NCBI GenBank assembly: GCA_000149265.1
Contig: CH003394.1
Span: 8,182 to 72,181 of the forward strand
Reading direction: 5' to 3'
Length of the DNA: 64,000 bases
From: Ciona savignyi
Taxonomy: Eukaryota; Chordata; Ascidiacea; Phlebobranchia; Cionidae
Shown here: piece by piece, positions 22,350-33,867 of the stretch
Layout: every line of letters starts with the position of its first letter
Position numbering within the stretch: the first letter of the stretch is position 1
Made by a program: the position numbers and the translations under genes
Notes under the pieces: model-generated
Told to the model about the DNA's origin: nothing
Databases searched by the model: none
Seen by the model: the letters and a program-made list of their open reading frames with translations, nothing else

Positions 22350-22437
22350 ACAACAAATTTGTGGACAAATGGTTAATGCGACCGATCCATATACGATAAA
22401 CTAAAAATTTCTGTGGAAAAACGTGACGAGCCCTACA
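22350..22437 (+). repeat. tRNA-Ser-like repeat, diverged
   Basis: TGGACAAATGGTTAATGCGACCG resembles a tRNA A-box region and is followed by the family's CGATAAAC, GTGACGAGCCC block. It belongs to the repeat family described at 46330-46758. Confidence 0.45.
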
Positions 22438-23000
22438 TATTCTAAACTAAGCTGGACAAACAAAATTTAAAGTCAACTCACACGATTAGAGCGTCCGCCG
22501 TCGGCCAACAGCTAAATGGTTAAGGAATCGAAACCAACCACTGGCAGACTACAAACTCTTGATAATTAGAAATGCGTTTTTTAATTTTTGTTAGGTTACA
22601 ATAAGTATGTTTAATCGTCAAGTACTAACATACATTGTGTAAAAAATATAGCAATTTATATGACTGTTGGCTTCGTATTTACTAGCTTACTAAAAATATT
22701 ACCAAAATTTTGTAATATATTTAATCCTTAAACAATAAAAAATAAAAGTGCCAGATTAAACGGTTACTCTGCAGTAGTCGTTGTTTTGTAATTTGTGTTA
22801 AAAAGTTATCAAATTGACAAGTAGTTCATGTCGAAATTAAAATTGCGAAATGTTGCTTAACGTAAGTTGGCTAGCTTTGCCCTGATGTATTTTCCATAAC
22901 AAAAAAAGCATACTTACAAGATGTTTTTTGAAAATTATATATTTGTGATTATAGTATAATTCGCATTTACAGATCAAAGCACTACGACTAAGCGATCCGT

Positions 23001-26000
23001 TTACCCGTGCAGACGGGCATAGTTTTGCATATTTCGCTTGATACCGGAGTATATATCATTCGTGGCCACCGAACGTGAGCCGTAGTAGTCCACGAAATTG
23101 CCTTTTGGGTTCATAAGGTACATCACGATAGTGTGGTCCACCTGCAAGAATGGTCGGTTAAGTAATTGGTCAGCTGAAAGGTTGTGGGTACGAAATCAGC
23201 CGCTTTTTGGTCGGTTGTGTCCATAGTTTCTAAAACTGTACGGTCGTGTGGACGTATGGTAAATGCGACCAATACGAACCGAATTATTTTCAAAAAACGG
23301 TCTTAGCAACGAGCACATTATATGTCCACAGCCGAGCCGGTAAAACAAAGAAAACGAATCGAAAGAAACTGTAAGCCCAGTAAATGTCTGATTTTCTACA
23401 ATTTTTAATTAAACCTTGTTTTTGAGTCATAAGCATTTTGTGGTCAGTGAATCAAGATGTTGTTAAAGAAAATAAACAAATTGTGCTGGTATGCTACACT
23501 TACTATATAATCATTGTCTTCATCCTTAGGACCGGCACTGTAGTAGACTCTGAAAGCCTTGGACGCCTGTTTGATGTCCTCGGGTGTTCCGGTCAATCCA
23601 ACCATCTTTGGGTGAAACTCGGAAACATATTCTTTGATCGCCGCTGGCGTATCTCGCTCGGGGTCCACGGAGAGGAACAATGGGAGAAGATCAGGAATGC
23701 TCTTGTCATTGTCTACAATATTTCTCATTAACTGAAAGCTGACGTTTATAGTCATCGATAAGGTAAATCGAGAATTTTTGTATCGTGTTGTATAATTTTA
23801 TTCAAAACCAAATCAAATAATGATCATTTTTGTTTAACACTTAAACCAGCGGTTCCCAAACTGGGCGCCGAGACTTTGCCAGGGGCGCCACGAAAGCATG
23901 TGGAAGTTGCTGCATTTATTGTTTTTATCACAAAAAATACAGTGCATGTGTGTTACACCAGTAAAACGTTAATTGGAGATGTTGTTTAAGCCTGGTGTGC
24001 AACCCCATACACTGACATACAGTAGTCGTTTTACTTGTTGTTATCTCCCACAATTTGCTGACTAACATGGCATTGTTTTCGAATAATGGTTTGTCAAATA
24101 ACTGCTTTGCGTTAATTGACGGTTTGTCACTTTGGTAGTTTAGTAAATACTTTTAAAAAGTTTGAATGGTTATCCAAATGCATACATGCAGTTTGAAAAT
24201 TTTGGCTCTATGAGGGAGCCACCAAGGTTTAATAAGTTTACAAAAGGCGCCGCCAACCAAAAAAGTTTGGGAACCGCTGACTTAAACCATTGGGTTGAGG
24301 CAACATCTGCCTAATGCCTTGCCAAAGGACACAACGGCTGTTTTCAATCTTAACACCTTTTAGCTTTGACTATTGTATATAATTTAAGATTTGACAGCGG
24401 TTATTTAACAATTGTGATTGTTTGTGAATCTAGAATAATAAAAGCCACAGCACCGTAGGAAAGAATAAGATCTCACCAACAAGATCAATAATATCCGCCA
24501 TCTTTTCCAATTCTTCTGGGCAGATATCAGGACAGTGGGTGAAGCCAAAGTACAAAAGAAGCCATTTGCCGAGGAAGTCTTTTTTACTGACTGCTTTTCC
24601 TGGAATATTTTTGAAATGTGAGCAAAAACCTAATATAAAGGGTAATTTGGGTGTAAATTAAATTCTTGTCCTCCAAATCGCACCCCTGCACTCTTAATGC
24701 AAAATAAAAATTGGCTTAACATGTCAACTTAAACTAAATAAACACGTCCTACCGGTTAGTCTGGTAGTTTAGAGCGATGCCTTTTAACCGAAAAGTTGCA
24801 GGTTCAAAACTGTTTGCTAGACATTCGGTTATGCCCTTGGGCAAGACAAATAACGAACATTCCCTGAACCCACCGGAATAATGAGTTCTACACTTCTACT
24901 AAATTGAAGGAATGTTTGTATCATACACAACACACTGCAATAGCTCAGGTAACCCTACGGTGGGCGCCAGATGATCGGAAATTGCCCGTGTGTTAACCCC
25001 CTTGGTTTTCCCATTCGTAAACATGAATATCCTATAGGGATAAACTTGAATAGCCTATCCTATAAAAAATCTTATGAAATGCTTATTTTACCATTTACAA
25101 TGGTGCACTTTTGCACTATTTATATTATGCCAATGATTTAAAGCTAATATGTATTTTCATACTTATGAAAAATGTGAAACAAGTTGTATTTCCTACCATT
25201 GTGATCAATAAGGTTGTAATCTTCTGCTCCAATATCAGTTTTGCTCAATTGTGTTTCTCTTTCCAGAAGTCGTTCTGTTTAAATCCAAATCATCACAAAA
25301 ATGTTCTATTCATGCAGTGATACAATACTGGAATATAGCCTTGTGGTTGGTGTAGTGATATTAAGGGTAAAAATCATGACTGAGCAAGTTAGATTTTAAT
25401 ATTTGCAAGACTAAAGGATCCATATAATAGAATCAGGATTTAAAAAATGTGGGTTAACCAGTGCCACTCAACCATGTGCACAATTTACATATTTGAATAT
25501 ATTCTAATTATATAAAACATAAATAATTTAAAAAAGTTTTGTGATTTTTTTACAATGCTATAAATAAAAAACTTACTCTTTTTCTTTTTAGCAGTTGCAA
25601 GATAGTACACACCACCCCATATTATTAAGACTGCCCCAACAATTAAAAGTCTCTTTTTTATTGGCATAGGCTCCTCTGGTGGTCTCTCTGAATTGCTTCC
25701 AGTTGTGGAATCATTTTTAGAAGTGTCATTAAAATAAGTGTATGATTTCGAAAAGTTTCTTTTTACGATGTAATTGTGCGAATGGGTATACAAAAGTCGT
25801 TGGTGTGTTAGGGGGCTGTGCTTGTCCTGGGTGACTTTAGTCGCAGCCAATGATGCACTGTATATCTTCTCTCCAATCTATAAAAGCAAATCTTTTACAT
25901 AAAACTGTGAAAGAGCTGCCGCCTTAAAAAATTACAATTATTGAAATTGGATTCATTAGAAATAATTGATTAGCTTTTAGCCGGGTTGGGCTGTAATTTA

Positions 26001-26180
26001 CATTTGTACAACCAGTATGGAAAGCATCCACCATGAAACTTTAATACTATCATAAATGTATTTAAAAATAGATAAAGAATAAATTGTTAATAGTCTTTTT
26101 CTAGCGTATATCAACAGGATATGAAATCTTACTTTGCATTGACTGAAAGGTCTGCATCTTAAGCAGAAAGAGCAAAACAT
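23001..26180 (-). CDS. SCO1: SCO1/SCO2 copper chaperone for cytochrome c oxidase
   Basis: A mitochondrial inner-membrane protein that delivers copper to the CuA site of COX2. Six exons in transcript order: 26180-26133, 25877-25577, 25274-25197, 24599-24477, 23712-23504, 23141-23001 (TAA). Together they give exactly 300 codons (299 residues; human SCO1 is 301), with matching phases throughout. Residues 1-90 are a basic, Ser/Thr-rich presequence. Residues about 93-110 ([18 protein letters not shown]) form one membrane helix, followed by lysines. The thioredoxin-like domain has the copper-binding [10 protein letters not shown] (Cys165, Cys169) and His256 in [18 protein letters not shown] and MVGLTGT are family hallmarks. 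The 78-base third exon was placed by phase and alignment; the fifth uses an AG just past a nearer one because only that keeps the frame. SCO1 and SCO2 cannot be separated by eye. It lies between the two SLC17 copies on the same strand. Confidence 0.93.
23148..23225 (+). repeat. SINE fragment (head)
   Basis: The tRNA-like head (GCTGAAAGGTTGTGGGTACGAAATC, split around the B-box) and TCGGTTGTGTCC are recognisable. It starts a few bases past the acceptor of the last SCO1 exon. Confidence 0.5.
23238..23347 (+). repeat. tRNA-Ser-like repeat
   Basis: ACGGTCGTGTGGACGTATGG, TGCGACCAATACG, AAACGGTCTTAGCAACGAGC and GAGCCGGTAAAAC follow the order of the family consensus. It lies in the last SCO1 intron. 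Confidence 0.6.
23847..24279 (-). mobile_element. hAT-type MITE, 433 bp
   Basis: The terminal inverted repeats are CAGCGGTTCCCAAAC and GTTTGGGAACCGCTG. The flanks carry the 8-bp duplication ACTTAAAC (23839-23846 and 24280-24287). An 8-bp duplication and CAG...CTG ends are diagnostic of hAT elements. A second copy, in opposite orientation, is at 51392-51853. It sits in a SCO1 intron and encodes nothing. Confidence 0.9.
24750..25066 (+). repeat. SINE, full length
   Basis: The forward copy runs from a tRNA-like head (TTAGTCTGGTAGTTTAGAGCG) to the tail ATGAATATCC, followed by a partial duplication of the tail. It lies in a SCO1 intron. Confidence 0.85.
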
Positions 26181-26324
26181 TTCTAATTTCTTGAATATCT
26201 TGTCCTTATTTTCATCTATAGAAAGTTAAGTGAGTTAAAATGTGAGTGTACTTTTTTACTTCTATAAATATTTTAAAGTTTGGTTTAATAGTATCACATC
26301 TACCATTAGCAAAGGGGGTGTCTC
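26181..26324. promoter_or_regulatory. Presumed SCO1 promoter region
   Basis: The 144 bases between the SCO1 start codon and an upstream SINE are AT-rich with no clear TATA or CCAAT element. The assignment rests only on position. Confidence 0.25.
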
Positions 26325-26627
26325 TCCGGCCCGGTGGTCTAGCGGTTAAGTGCGTCGCCTTTCAATCGAAAGGTTGCAGGTGCGAAACTGGTCGCTAGCT
26401 AGTCGGTTGTGTCCTTGGGCAAGGCACTTTACGGACATTGCCTGAACCCAGCGGATTAATGGGTTCTACCAAATTGAAGGAACGTGTCTATCATATACAA
26501 CACACTCCAATAGCTCCGGTAACCCGACGATGGGCGCGAGGTGATCTGACGATTGCCCGTGTGATAACCCGCCTAGGTTTTCCCATTCACGGGGATAAAC
26601 ATGAATATCCTATCCATATCCTATCTC
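26325..26627 (+). repeat. SINE, full length, well conserved
   Basis: The forward copy starts at CCCGGTGGTCTAGCGGTTAAG (A-box-like). It continues through the B-box AAAGGTTGCAGGTGCGAAAC and AAGGCACTTTACGG and ends at ATGAATATCC repeats. It is one of the least diverged copies in the window. Confidence 0.92.
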
Positions 26628-26832
26628 TAAATACTACAGGATCGCTGAGAGCGCTTGGATCACTTAGATTGCTAGGCCTATGGAAAGTAATTCTAACCCT
26701 GTCCCAATGCAAACACTAATCTCAACCCCAGAACTAACTTTAACCCCAACTCGAACATTAATATCATGGCTTTTGTAATTACAAAGTATAGTAAGCGATT
26801 CAAGTGCTCCATGCGATCCTGTAGTATTTGGG
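26628..26832. mobile_element. MITE-like inverted-repeat element
   Basis: The ends are AAATACTACAGGATCGC at the left and its complement GCGATCCTGTAGTATTT at the right, with the inverted repeat extending imperfectly. It begins exactly where the preceding SINE ends, so it may have inserted at the SINE tail. The superfamily is unknown because no target duplication was found. Confidence 0.6.
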
Positions 26833-27777
26833 GGTACCGTAACAAAAGTTGTGAGGTCAAGACTTGTGACCTTGGACAATAAATAATACACTTGGCAGAT
26901 ATTGTTTGAACTCAGTGTATTGAACAGGAATCAGTAGGTGTTTTAATGTGTGATTGAGACAACCCTTCACTTTCAGTAAAGTAGAATGGACCACTAAGTT
27001 TATCTTTATATGATATACGTCCGTTAACGTTAAGGACTTCGGGGATTACTTTGGTTGAACAAAAAAACTAAAGCAAAATTTCCAACACATACAATATACT
27101 TTAGTAGTTGCCGTAATTGCAATCTAAAGCATGGAATAAAGTTAGCTTATCCGGCATCTCGGTACGATACGATGGTAACCTACAGCGGAAAAAGCATGGG
27201 ACGTAACCACTTTAACCTGTGTAACGGTAGTACAATGGAATAAAAACCTAAAAATTTGGTGATTTTTGCGATTTCTTACGCCGTTGTCGTAAAGAATACG
27301 TAGGCTATCATCGTATATGGTTAAATAGTTTTTATCGTTGTTCCGCACTGACACTAAATGAACCAGCTGGTAGTAATTTAGGTTAGTAAATATTATTATT
27401 GAACTATTTCTAGTCTGGTTATGCCGATAAAGCAATATACATATATATTTATTCAACCAAAGCATGATTTTTTATCGAACTGGTCGATACACAATAAGGA
27501 TGTATTTGTAATCGAACCAACTAGTGGTATTCCGCTTCCAGATTGAAGCATATTTTAGGGATCACCCACAAAGGGTTAATTAAAGTGAAAATATTTTTTT
27601 CTACACTAGATACAATAAACACGCTGGCGATCTCCCTACTTGTGTTTTTATAATGCAATAGCTCCAGTAACCCAACAGTGGGTGTTACGCGACCTTCAAA
27701 ATGGGTGTGAGTGGATACCATAGAGAGGTTCGCCAAAACTCATGTAAATGGCAACGTGCAGTTTAACTTTATTTGGG
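26833..27777. other. Intergenic, nothing recognised
   Basis: AT-rich sequence upstream of SCO1. Only a short SINE-like scrap (TGCAATAGCTCCAGTAACCC near 27655) was recognised. Confidence 0.4.
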
Positions 27778-28068
27778 ATATGATAGGGTAGGATATTCAT
27801 GTTATTCCCGTGAATGGGAAAACCAAGGGGATTAACACACGGGCAATCGTCAGATGACCTCGCGCCCTAATGTCGGGTTACCGGAGCTATTGCAGTGTGT
27901 GGTGTATGATTTACATATTCCTTTAATTTGTTAGAACCCATTAATCTGCTGGGTTCAGGCAATGTCCGTTAAGTGCCTTGCCCAAGGACACAACCGACTA
28001 GCTAGCGACCAGTTTTGTACCTGCAACCTTTCTGCTTAAAGGCGCGACACTAAAGCACCAGACTAAGA
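27778..28068 (-). repeat. SINE, full length
   Basis: Reverse copy from GGTAGGATATTCATG to the head at ACTAAAGCACCAGAC. It directly abuts another, truncated copy in the same orientation. Confidence 0.88.
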
Positions 28069-28160
28069 TAGAGATAGGATATTTATGTTTATCTCCGTGA
28101 ATGGGAAAACCAAGGGGTTAACACACGGGCAATCGTCAGATCACCTTGCGTCGGCGTTCG
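28069..28160 (-). repeat. SINE, 3' part only
   Basis: The SINE tail and the ACACACGGGCAATCGTCAG block stop abruptly at CACCTTGCGTC. It abuts the head of the previous copy, so the pair may reflect insertion of one copy next to another. Confidence 0.75.
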
Positions 28161-28776
28161 GATTTTGGCGACTGTTTAAGCAAGGTTGCTAGAAAACAAA
28201 TTTATGTGTTGGAATACAAACAGAATAATATTCCCACAAACAAGAAAAAAATAATTATTTTGGACGCAGTCTACTTTATTAAATCACTTGGGTGTTTCCC
28301 CTAAACAAATTTTAAACAATAGAAATAACAACGTTCAATATCATGTGGTGATGTTAAGAAACAAAAAAAAAATATATAAACATCCCATGTCATTGATTTA
28401 TTGATGTTCATACACAACACATTGATAGAATTTCAAATATAAGTATTTGTACTGATAATGAAACGGGATTCGCTCAAATTGTTTTTTCATAATACTGTAT
28501 ATATATACAAACACCACTTATATATAAATAGGCCTATGTGTACTGAGTAACTAGGAGCGAAGTGTCATAAAAGTCTGGCTGACAAGAACTTAGGTCAAAC
28601 AGTAGTATATTTAAATAGGCTGGCGGATTTGGCTAAAAAATATTGTTAGTGTATTTTTTTATAATCGAAACGCTGGACTTTGAACGTTTTTTTCAACACA
28701 TTAATCACCTGGATTTACGCGATAGCTGCTGAAACAATACGTTGCCGAGTTTCAGTTTCTTCAATTAATTTAATAA
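28161..28776. other. Intergenic, 3' flank of SLC17 copy B
   Basis: AT-rich sequence without exons. TTTAAT (ATTAAA on the minus strand) at 28769-28774 lies only three bases past the SLC17-B stop and is probably too close to act as its poly(A) signal. No better one stands out. Confidence 0.35.
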
Positions 28777-31700
28777 TCACATTCTTGATTTTTTAATCTC
28801 TTCCGACTTAACAATTAGATTCTGCTTATTTTTAATATCTTCCGTTTCGGTTGATTGATCCCAATTTTGTTCTTCACTGGTGCCGAAAATGAGAAATACC
28901 GAGAGGGAAGCTGCCGAAATCCCAGCAATTAGGTAAAATACGATCTTCCAGTTGGAAATCGCCTGCAGATGATATAAAGGGATATAAAAGGTGTTACGCC
29001 ACCTGTCTGAAATTAAACTTATATGATTCACTTACGCCATTTTTTAGTATCGCTGCTATAATCTGTGATAAATACATGGCCTGTGCGCAAGTCAAAGTGT
29101 TTGACATCGCGTACGCAATTCCAGAATATGAAGGAGACATATCCATCAGCGCTACTCGGTACCCAGAATCTATAAAAAAGATAGGATAGGGTAGGATATT
29201 CATTTTTATTTTCGTGAATGGGAAAACGTAAGGGGCGTAAACACACAGGCAATCGACAGAACCCCTTGCGCCCACGGTTGGGTTGCCGGAGCTATTACAA
29301 TTCATTGTGCATGATTTAGACGTTTCTTCAATTTGTTAGAACCCATCATTTCACCGGTTCAGGCAAAGTCCGTTAAGAGCTTTGCCCAAAGACACAGCGA
29401 ACTAGCTAGCTAGTTCCGCAACCCTGGGGCTGAAAGGCGACAAACTAAACAACCCAGCTAATCGGGATTGTTCGTAAAGATTCATAATGTTATATAATTA
29501 CATTGATAAGGAACCACATACTTACAGTTACAGCTCATGAACATATAAGACGTGCAAAACAAGACGACAGCAACCAAAGGGTTACATCCCAGGTTGGGTA
29601 ATATTATCATGGACAGGAACGCAAACCCAAACCCCACGGTAGAAAATACCTAGAAAAAAAAGAAACCACGGTAGAAAAATAAGAAAAAAGACTATGCTAA
29701 ACCGTTCCTTATAATGGCTATAGTGTAACTTGTTTCTCTTACTTTTCGAATCGTAGTTGTGCGAAGCTTAGTTCTCGTCAACAAAAAGTCGGAGAGAAAT
29801 CCACTCAATACCAACATGAAGGCAGCTAATGCATATGGCAAAGAAGACAAAAACCCGACCTAGAAGGAATAATACTGTACAAGAAAGCAGGGTGATGACA
29901 ATGTAATTTATATTCTTATCACACATTTTGTAATATATATATCTTAAATCACCTAATATATTTAACTGTACATAGGGTGTATCTTAGTAAGGTTGGGTAA
30001 GGGTGGAAGATAGTTAAGATAATTGGTCAAACCGACGATGGCCTTTTTTAGTCCACCTCTAATAGAAATATTTAAGGATAATATATGAATCATAACAAGA
30101 AACAGATGCTTGTGCAAGAGCCACACAAAGCGTTAGATTGATTAGCAAAGAAGGAAGAGCTGTCAAAACAGGAAAGTTAACGACAATAAATATTAATCAA
30201 ATGGTGAATAACAAATATGGAAACACGCAGCGAGACAATTTTTGTGGAAAATCGAATCGCCACACGTGCCCACTGTCGGGTTACAGAAGCAGTTGCATTG
30301 TGTTGTATTATTTTCTCTTTGTGTTGTATTATTAAATCTTACAAATTTTGTAAGATTGAAAAATATCTACTGTTTTAGTACAACCCATTACTTTTCGACA
30401 CAAATGACTGAGCTAACCGGTCGGACTTATTTTTCGACTTTCGGCGTCCAAGGCCCCTCTTTGTATCAGTAACACTAAAACTATGTTTCATTTAAGGTCG
30501 GCAAAATAAAACTTACGTTTTTAATACTAAACCCGAGCACTCTTCCAATATACATTGGCAACCAGTCACCATTAAACGATATTTGCCAGTTTTCTGCCAA
30601 GTGTGCAACCACCGTTGACCAATAAGCTTTGCTTGTCAGAATCTTCCGCCAGGGCACCGACCACAACCGAAGTTTCTGCATGAATTTGCATGAAAGGTTT
30701 TCAGATTTTAGTAGGGGCTTTGTGTCAGATTTTAGTAGGGGCTTTGTGTCAAACCATAAAGTAATAAAAAATAACTTGTATCTGTTTTAGTTCAGATTGT
30801 AACCATTAAAATATGAACTAACTGGCTTTTTCCACGCCTGTGAGAGGCTTTCAGTTATATACTTCTTCTCCTCCTTCGAAATGCGAGGATGCTCGCTTGG
30901 AGAATTGTGAATAAGGAGGATCCAAGCCAAAGAATACACGCAACCAATAGCACCTGCATGGAAAGCACGAACAATACTAAAAAGTCGTTCCTGGTGTTAG
31001 CTTACTGGCAGGGCGTCGTGCAGCCAGTCGATGGGTAGTGTGAACGAAACTAGCCGGTAGCTCATCGTTCGTGTCTCTGGGCAAGACAGTTAGCGAAAGG
31101 TTCCTAAACCCAGTGGTTTAATGCTATGGCGTCTTGGTATTTAATAGATTGCAGTAAGTTTGTTAATACGACTTAATGCCGTATTTTCATGTTCTCGTGC
31201 CGTGATTAGCATGTATTGCGGTTATGTGGTTTAAACTGGGCCAAAGATAAATAAACCAAAAACTAAACTAACAGCACGATGTAATCTGACAAACTATACA
31301 CATTTCCCATGCCGAAGGATCAATATAATTATCCTATCTTTCCCTTGGTCAGAAATTATTACTTGCCTGTCACATAAAATACACTCTCCCATCCAAAAGC
31401 ACTGATAATCAACCCAACCAAGGGGAAAACGTACAGATTGCCAGATACAACTCCCACGAGGCTAACCGCCAAGTGCCGTGCGCGTTCATGCGGCGGGGAC
31501 CAAATTGCGATCGCAGCGATGACAATTGGGAAAGTTACTCCCTAAGATATATGTTTTGTCTCTATTATATTTTCTCATCACCTTTGTGCAAATGGTTAAG
31601 TATATTATACTGGTAAACCGAAAAAAAAGAAGAGAAGAAGAGAAACACAGACTAAAATGAAGAATAAAATGTTCGCTTCTTGGTCAGAATTAATTAGACC

Positions 31701-33867
31701 CCAATATATATTTATATATAGGTTACCCAAAAAAATAATTCACCAACCTGTAGAAGTCCTATAGTTACTCTCAGAGCGACCAGACACGCGAAACTCAAAT
31801 GAGCAGTTACCGGAATCAGTAAAGTTAGAATCGACGCCAGCAAAGAGCTCAGTCCGATAGTTAACTTGATTCCAAACCTTTTGGCGAGCCAGGCACCAGG
31901 GATGTTTGAAAGGGTATAACCGTAGAAATAACACGACAACAATGTGCCTTGTTGCAGTAAAGACCAATCGAAATCGCCGACCTTAAGAAAACAAGTAATA
32001 TAGCGGGTTCCATGACAACTGAACCCCTTACAACTGAACCCCCTACAACTGAATCCCTACAACTAAACCCCTTTACAACTGAACCCCTTTTAACAAAACC
32101 CTTTTAACTGAAAAGGGGGTTCAGTTGAAAGGGGTTCAGTTAAAAGGGGTTCAGTTATAAGGGGTTTAATTGTAGGGGTTCAGTTGTAAAGAGTTTAGTT
32201 GTAGGGGTTCAGTTGTGAGGGGTTCAGTTGTAAGGGGTTCAGTTGACTGCTCACCAATATAGCGTGTATAGGGTTATGTCTCGTTATCACCAGGAATTTA
32301 GAAACGCGAGAGGCGTTATGGGAATCCAACGGATTAACTTGCGGTTACAGTCGTGCTACTATAAAGCAATTACACTATGTTTAATAAGATAGGGACATTG
32401 CTACCGTTATTGCTCAACCGTAGTGATTACAAGTAGCCTAATCCACGCTAAACACCCGGCCCAATGACACAACTGACAAGCGGCGTGCTTTTTGCAACAT
32501 TTTGTAGATGAATATTAACTGGCCGAACATTTATTGCCTATAATGCCTTTGAGGTAATGTATCACACAAGTTGGGCTAAAGGATGCGAACGTGCAGCAAA
32601 GACCGTATTTTAACAGCGGCAACGAAGACGTTACCATCGTACACGTTAAATTAATTTACTAGCTTAAATGGGAGCAAGTTGGGCTATCTGGCAGTTGTAA
32701 GGTAAAAGCAGTTAGGTCCGCCGTTTAAAATAATATTTTGTCGGCGTTGCTTGCAGAGAATTGATGGAACAAGAACGATGGCAATGTCGCCAACATATCA
32801 ACTACAATAATAAATTAAGCCATCCTATACTGTCATGCTGGTCCTATAAGTGCTGCAATGTTTACAACTTAAGCATATTTTTACAATGCTTCAATCGTTT
32901 AGGTATATTTGTGCAATGTCTACCGCGTGTAAAATTAAGCAGTTAGTTGTGCTAGGTTGTCGTCATTTTCTGATGAAACGTGTCATGCTTATTTATATTT
33001 TGTAGCTTTTTGACTTATTATTCAGGAATAAAGACGACCTCACACGAGGATAAACATAAAAAATATATTTTTCTTAACTGCATATAAGATAGGGCGAAAA
33101 CATACAATTGACTATGACTACTTCCGGCACCTTATAGAAGCCTTAAGAATGTTGCAATTTTATTTTATTTTTAGGTTCCCTGTTAGTAAGTTTCGAACCC
33201 ATAATGTGGCAGTCATTATCAGTCCGTTTTTAAACAATAAGTTTTAAAATTTATACCTTGTAATGGTCAACTTCTTTCGCGGTGGAATTGCTGTGGTGCA
33301 GTTGTGTGCAATGTGTTATTACAGCGCCATTCTCTAATGTCGCATTGAAACCCTCTGCAGTAGATGTCGTATTCGGCATGCCGGTCATAGATAGGATAGC
33401 AATGCTCATGGAGTTTCGAAGGCAATATACATTAAGCGAACCCAGAGCGGCCATCAATGTAAGGACATAGCGGGCCTTTATATAACAACCAGGGCTGGGT
33501 TCCTAGAAAGTTTAACACTTGTATTTTTCTGATATAAAGTGTACAAAATGCCCAGTCGCTCGGGTATGGGCAAAATATACTTTTTCCTGAAAGCGCATAG
33601 ATTAACATTTAATATGTCAATTACCACAGTGAAATACCTAAATAGCATAATTAGGAAAAGTACATTTTTTGCGATGTATAACCAAAACAACAGAATATAA
33701 AAACTTAAGTAAACAAAGATAAGTTTAATAAAGGAATGATGTGACAATTTACGAGTTTGTCACCTATGTTTTTTTGCAAATTTTACTAATGGAGATATAC
33801 AAAGCAAATTCTTCTGAATAAATATAAAGTAATAACACGTTACCTCTCTAAGAAGATTCGTACCCAT
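28777..33867 (-). CDS. SLC17A-like: SLC17-family anion transporter, copy B (complete)
   Basis: A twelve-helix SLC17 transporter of 509 residues; the substrate is unknown. Ten exons in transcript order: 33867-33844 (ATG, MGTNLLRE), 33502-33257, 31981-31748, 31541-31367, 30953-30823, 30675-30517, 29859-29743, 29649-29526, 29169-29036, 28962-28777 (TGA). All phases agree, and five internal exons have exactly the same length as in copy A. Signatures: CLRNSMSIAILSM (TM1 Arg kept), three sequons in the first loop (NTT, NAT, NST), GYTLSNIPGAWLA, IWSPPHERARHLA, FGWESVFYVTG, VPWRKILTSKAYW, ISNWKIVFYL. As in copy A, the TM4 Glu is Gln and the TM4 His is Ile. The intron after 31367 begins with GC. A foldback element sits 24 bases from the acceptor of the 31981 exon. 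Confidence 0.92.
29186..29466 (-). repeat. SINE, full length
   Basis: Reverse copy (GGTAGGATATTCATTTTTATT to the head at AACAACCCAGCTAATC) in an intron of SLC17 copy B. It starts about 15 bases past the acceptor of the 29169 exon. Confidence 0.85.
30235..30320 (-). repeat. SINE fragment
   Basis: Only the middle block is present (GTGCCCACTGTCGGGTTAC, CATTGTGTTGTATTA). Confidence 0.5.
30702..30749. repeat. Perfect 24-bp tandem duplication
   Basis: Two identical copies of a 24-base unit (CAGATTTTAGTAGGGGCTTT plus TGTG/T) lie side by side in an intron of SLC17 copy B. Perfect identity suggests a recent slippage event. Confidence 0.85.
31000..31125 (+). repeat. SINE fragment (head), diverged
   Basis: The head part can be read as CTCATCGTTCGTGTCTCTGGGC, GCAAGACAGTTAGCG and AACCCAGTGGTTTAATG; the 3' part is missing. 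Confidence 0.5.
32006..32255. mobile_element. Foldback-like element made of a head-to-head 15-bp minisatellite (copy 1)
   Basis: A 250-bp element is flanked by the 9-bp direct repeat AATATAGCG (31997-32005 and 32256-32264). It begins GGTTCCATGACAACTGAACC and ends with CAGTTGACTGCTCACC. Inside, the left arm is tandem copies of ACAACTGAACCCCTT and the right arm is the same unit inverted (AAGGGGTTCAGTTGT), so the whole can fold into one hairpin. Inverted repeats built of short tandem units plus 9-bp duplications recall Drosophila FB elements; Mutator-like elements also make 9-bp duplications. It lies in an intron of SLC17 copy B. A second copy is at 48160-48471. Confidence 0.85.

Noticed and set aside
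26438-26719. Open frame starting Met-Pro-Glu-Pro, repeated at 63575-63760
   Set aside because: Both are translations of the SINE, which is a non-coding tRNA-derived element. The same peptide appears because the SINE copies are similar.
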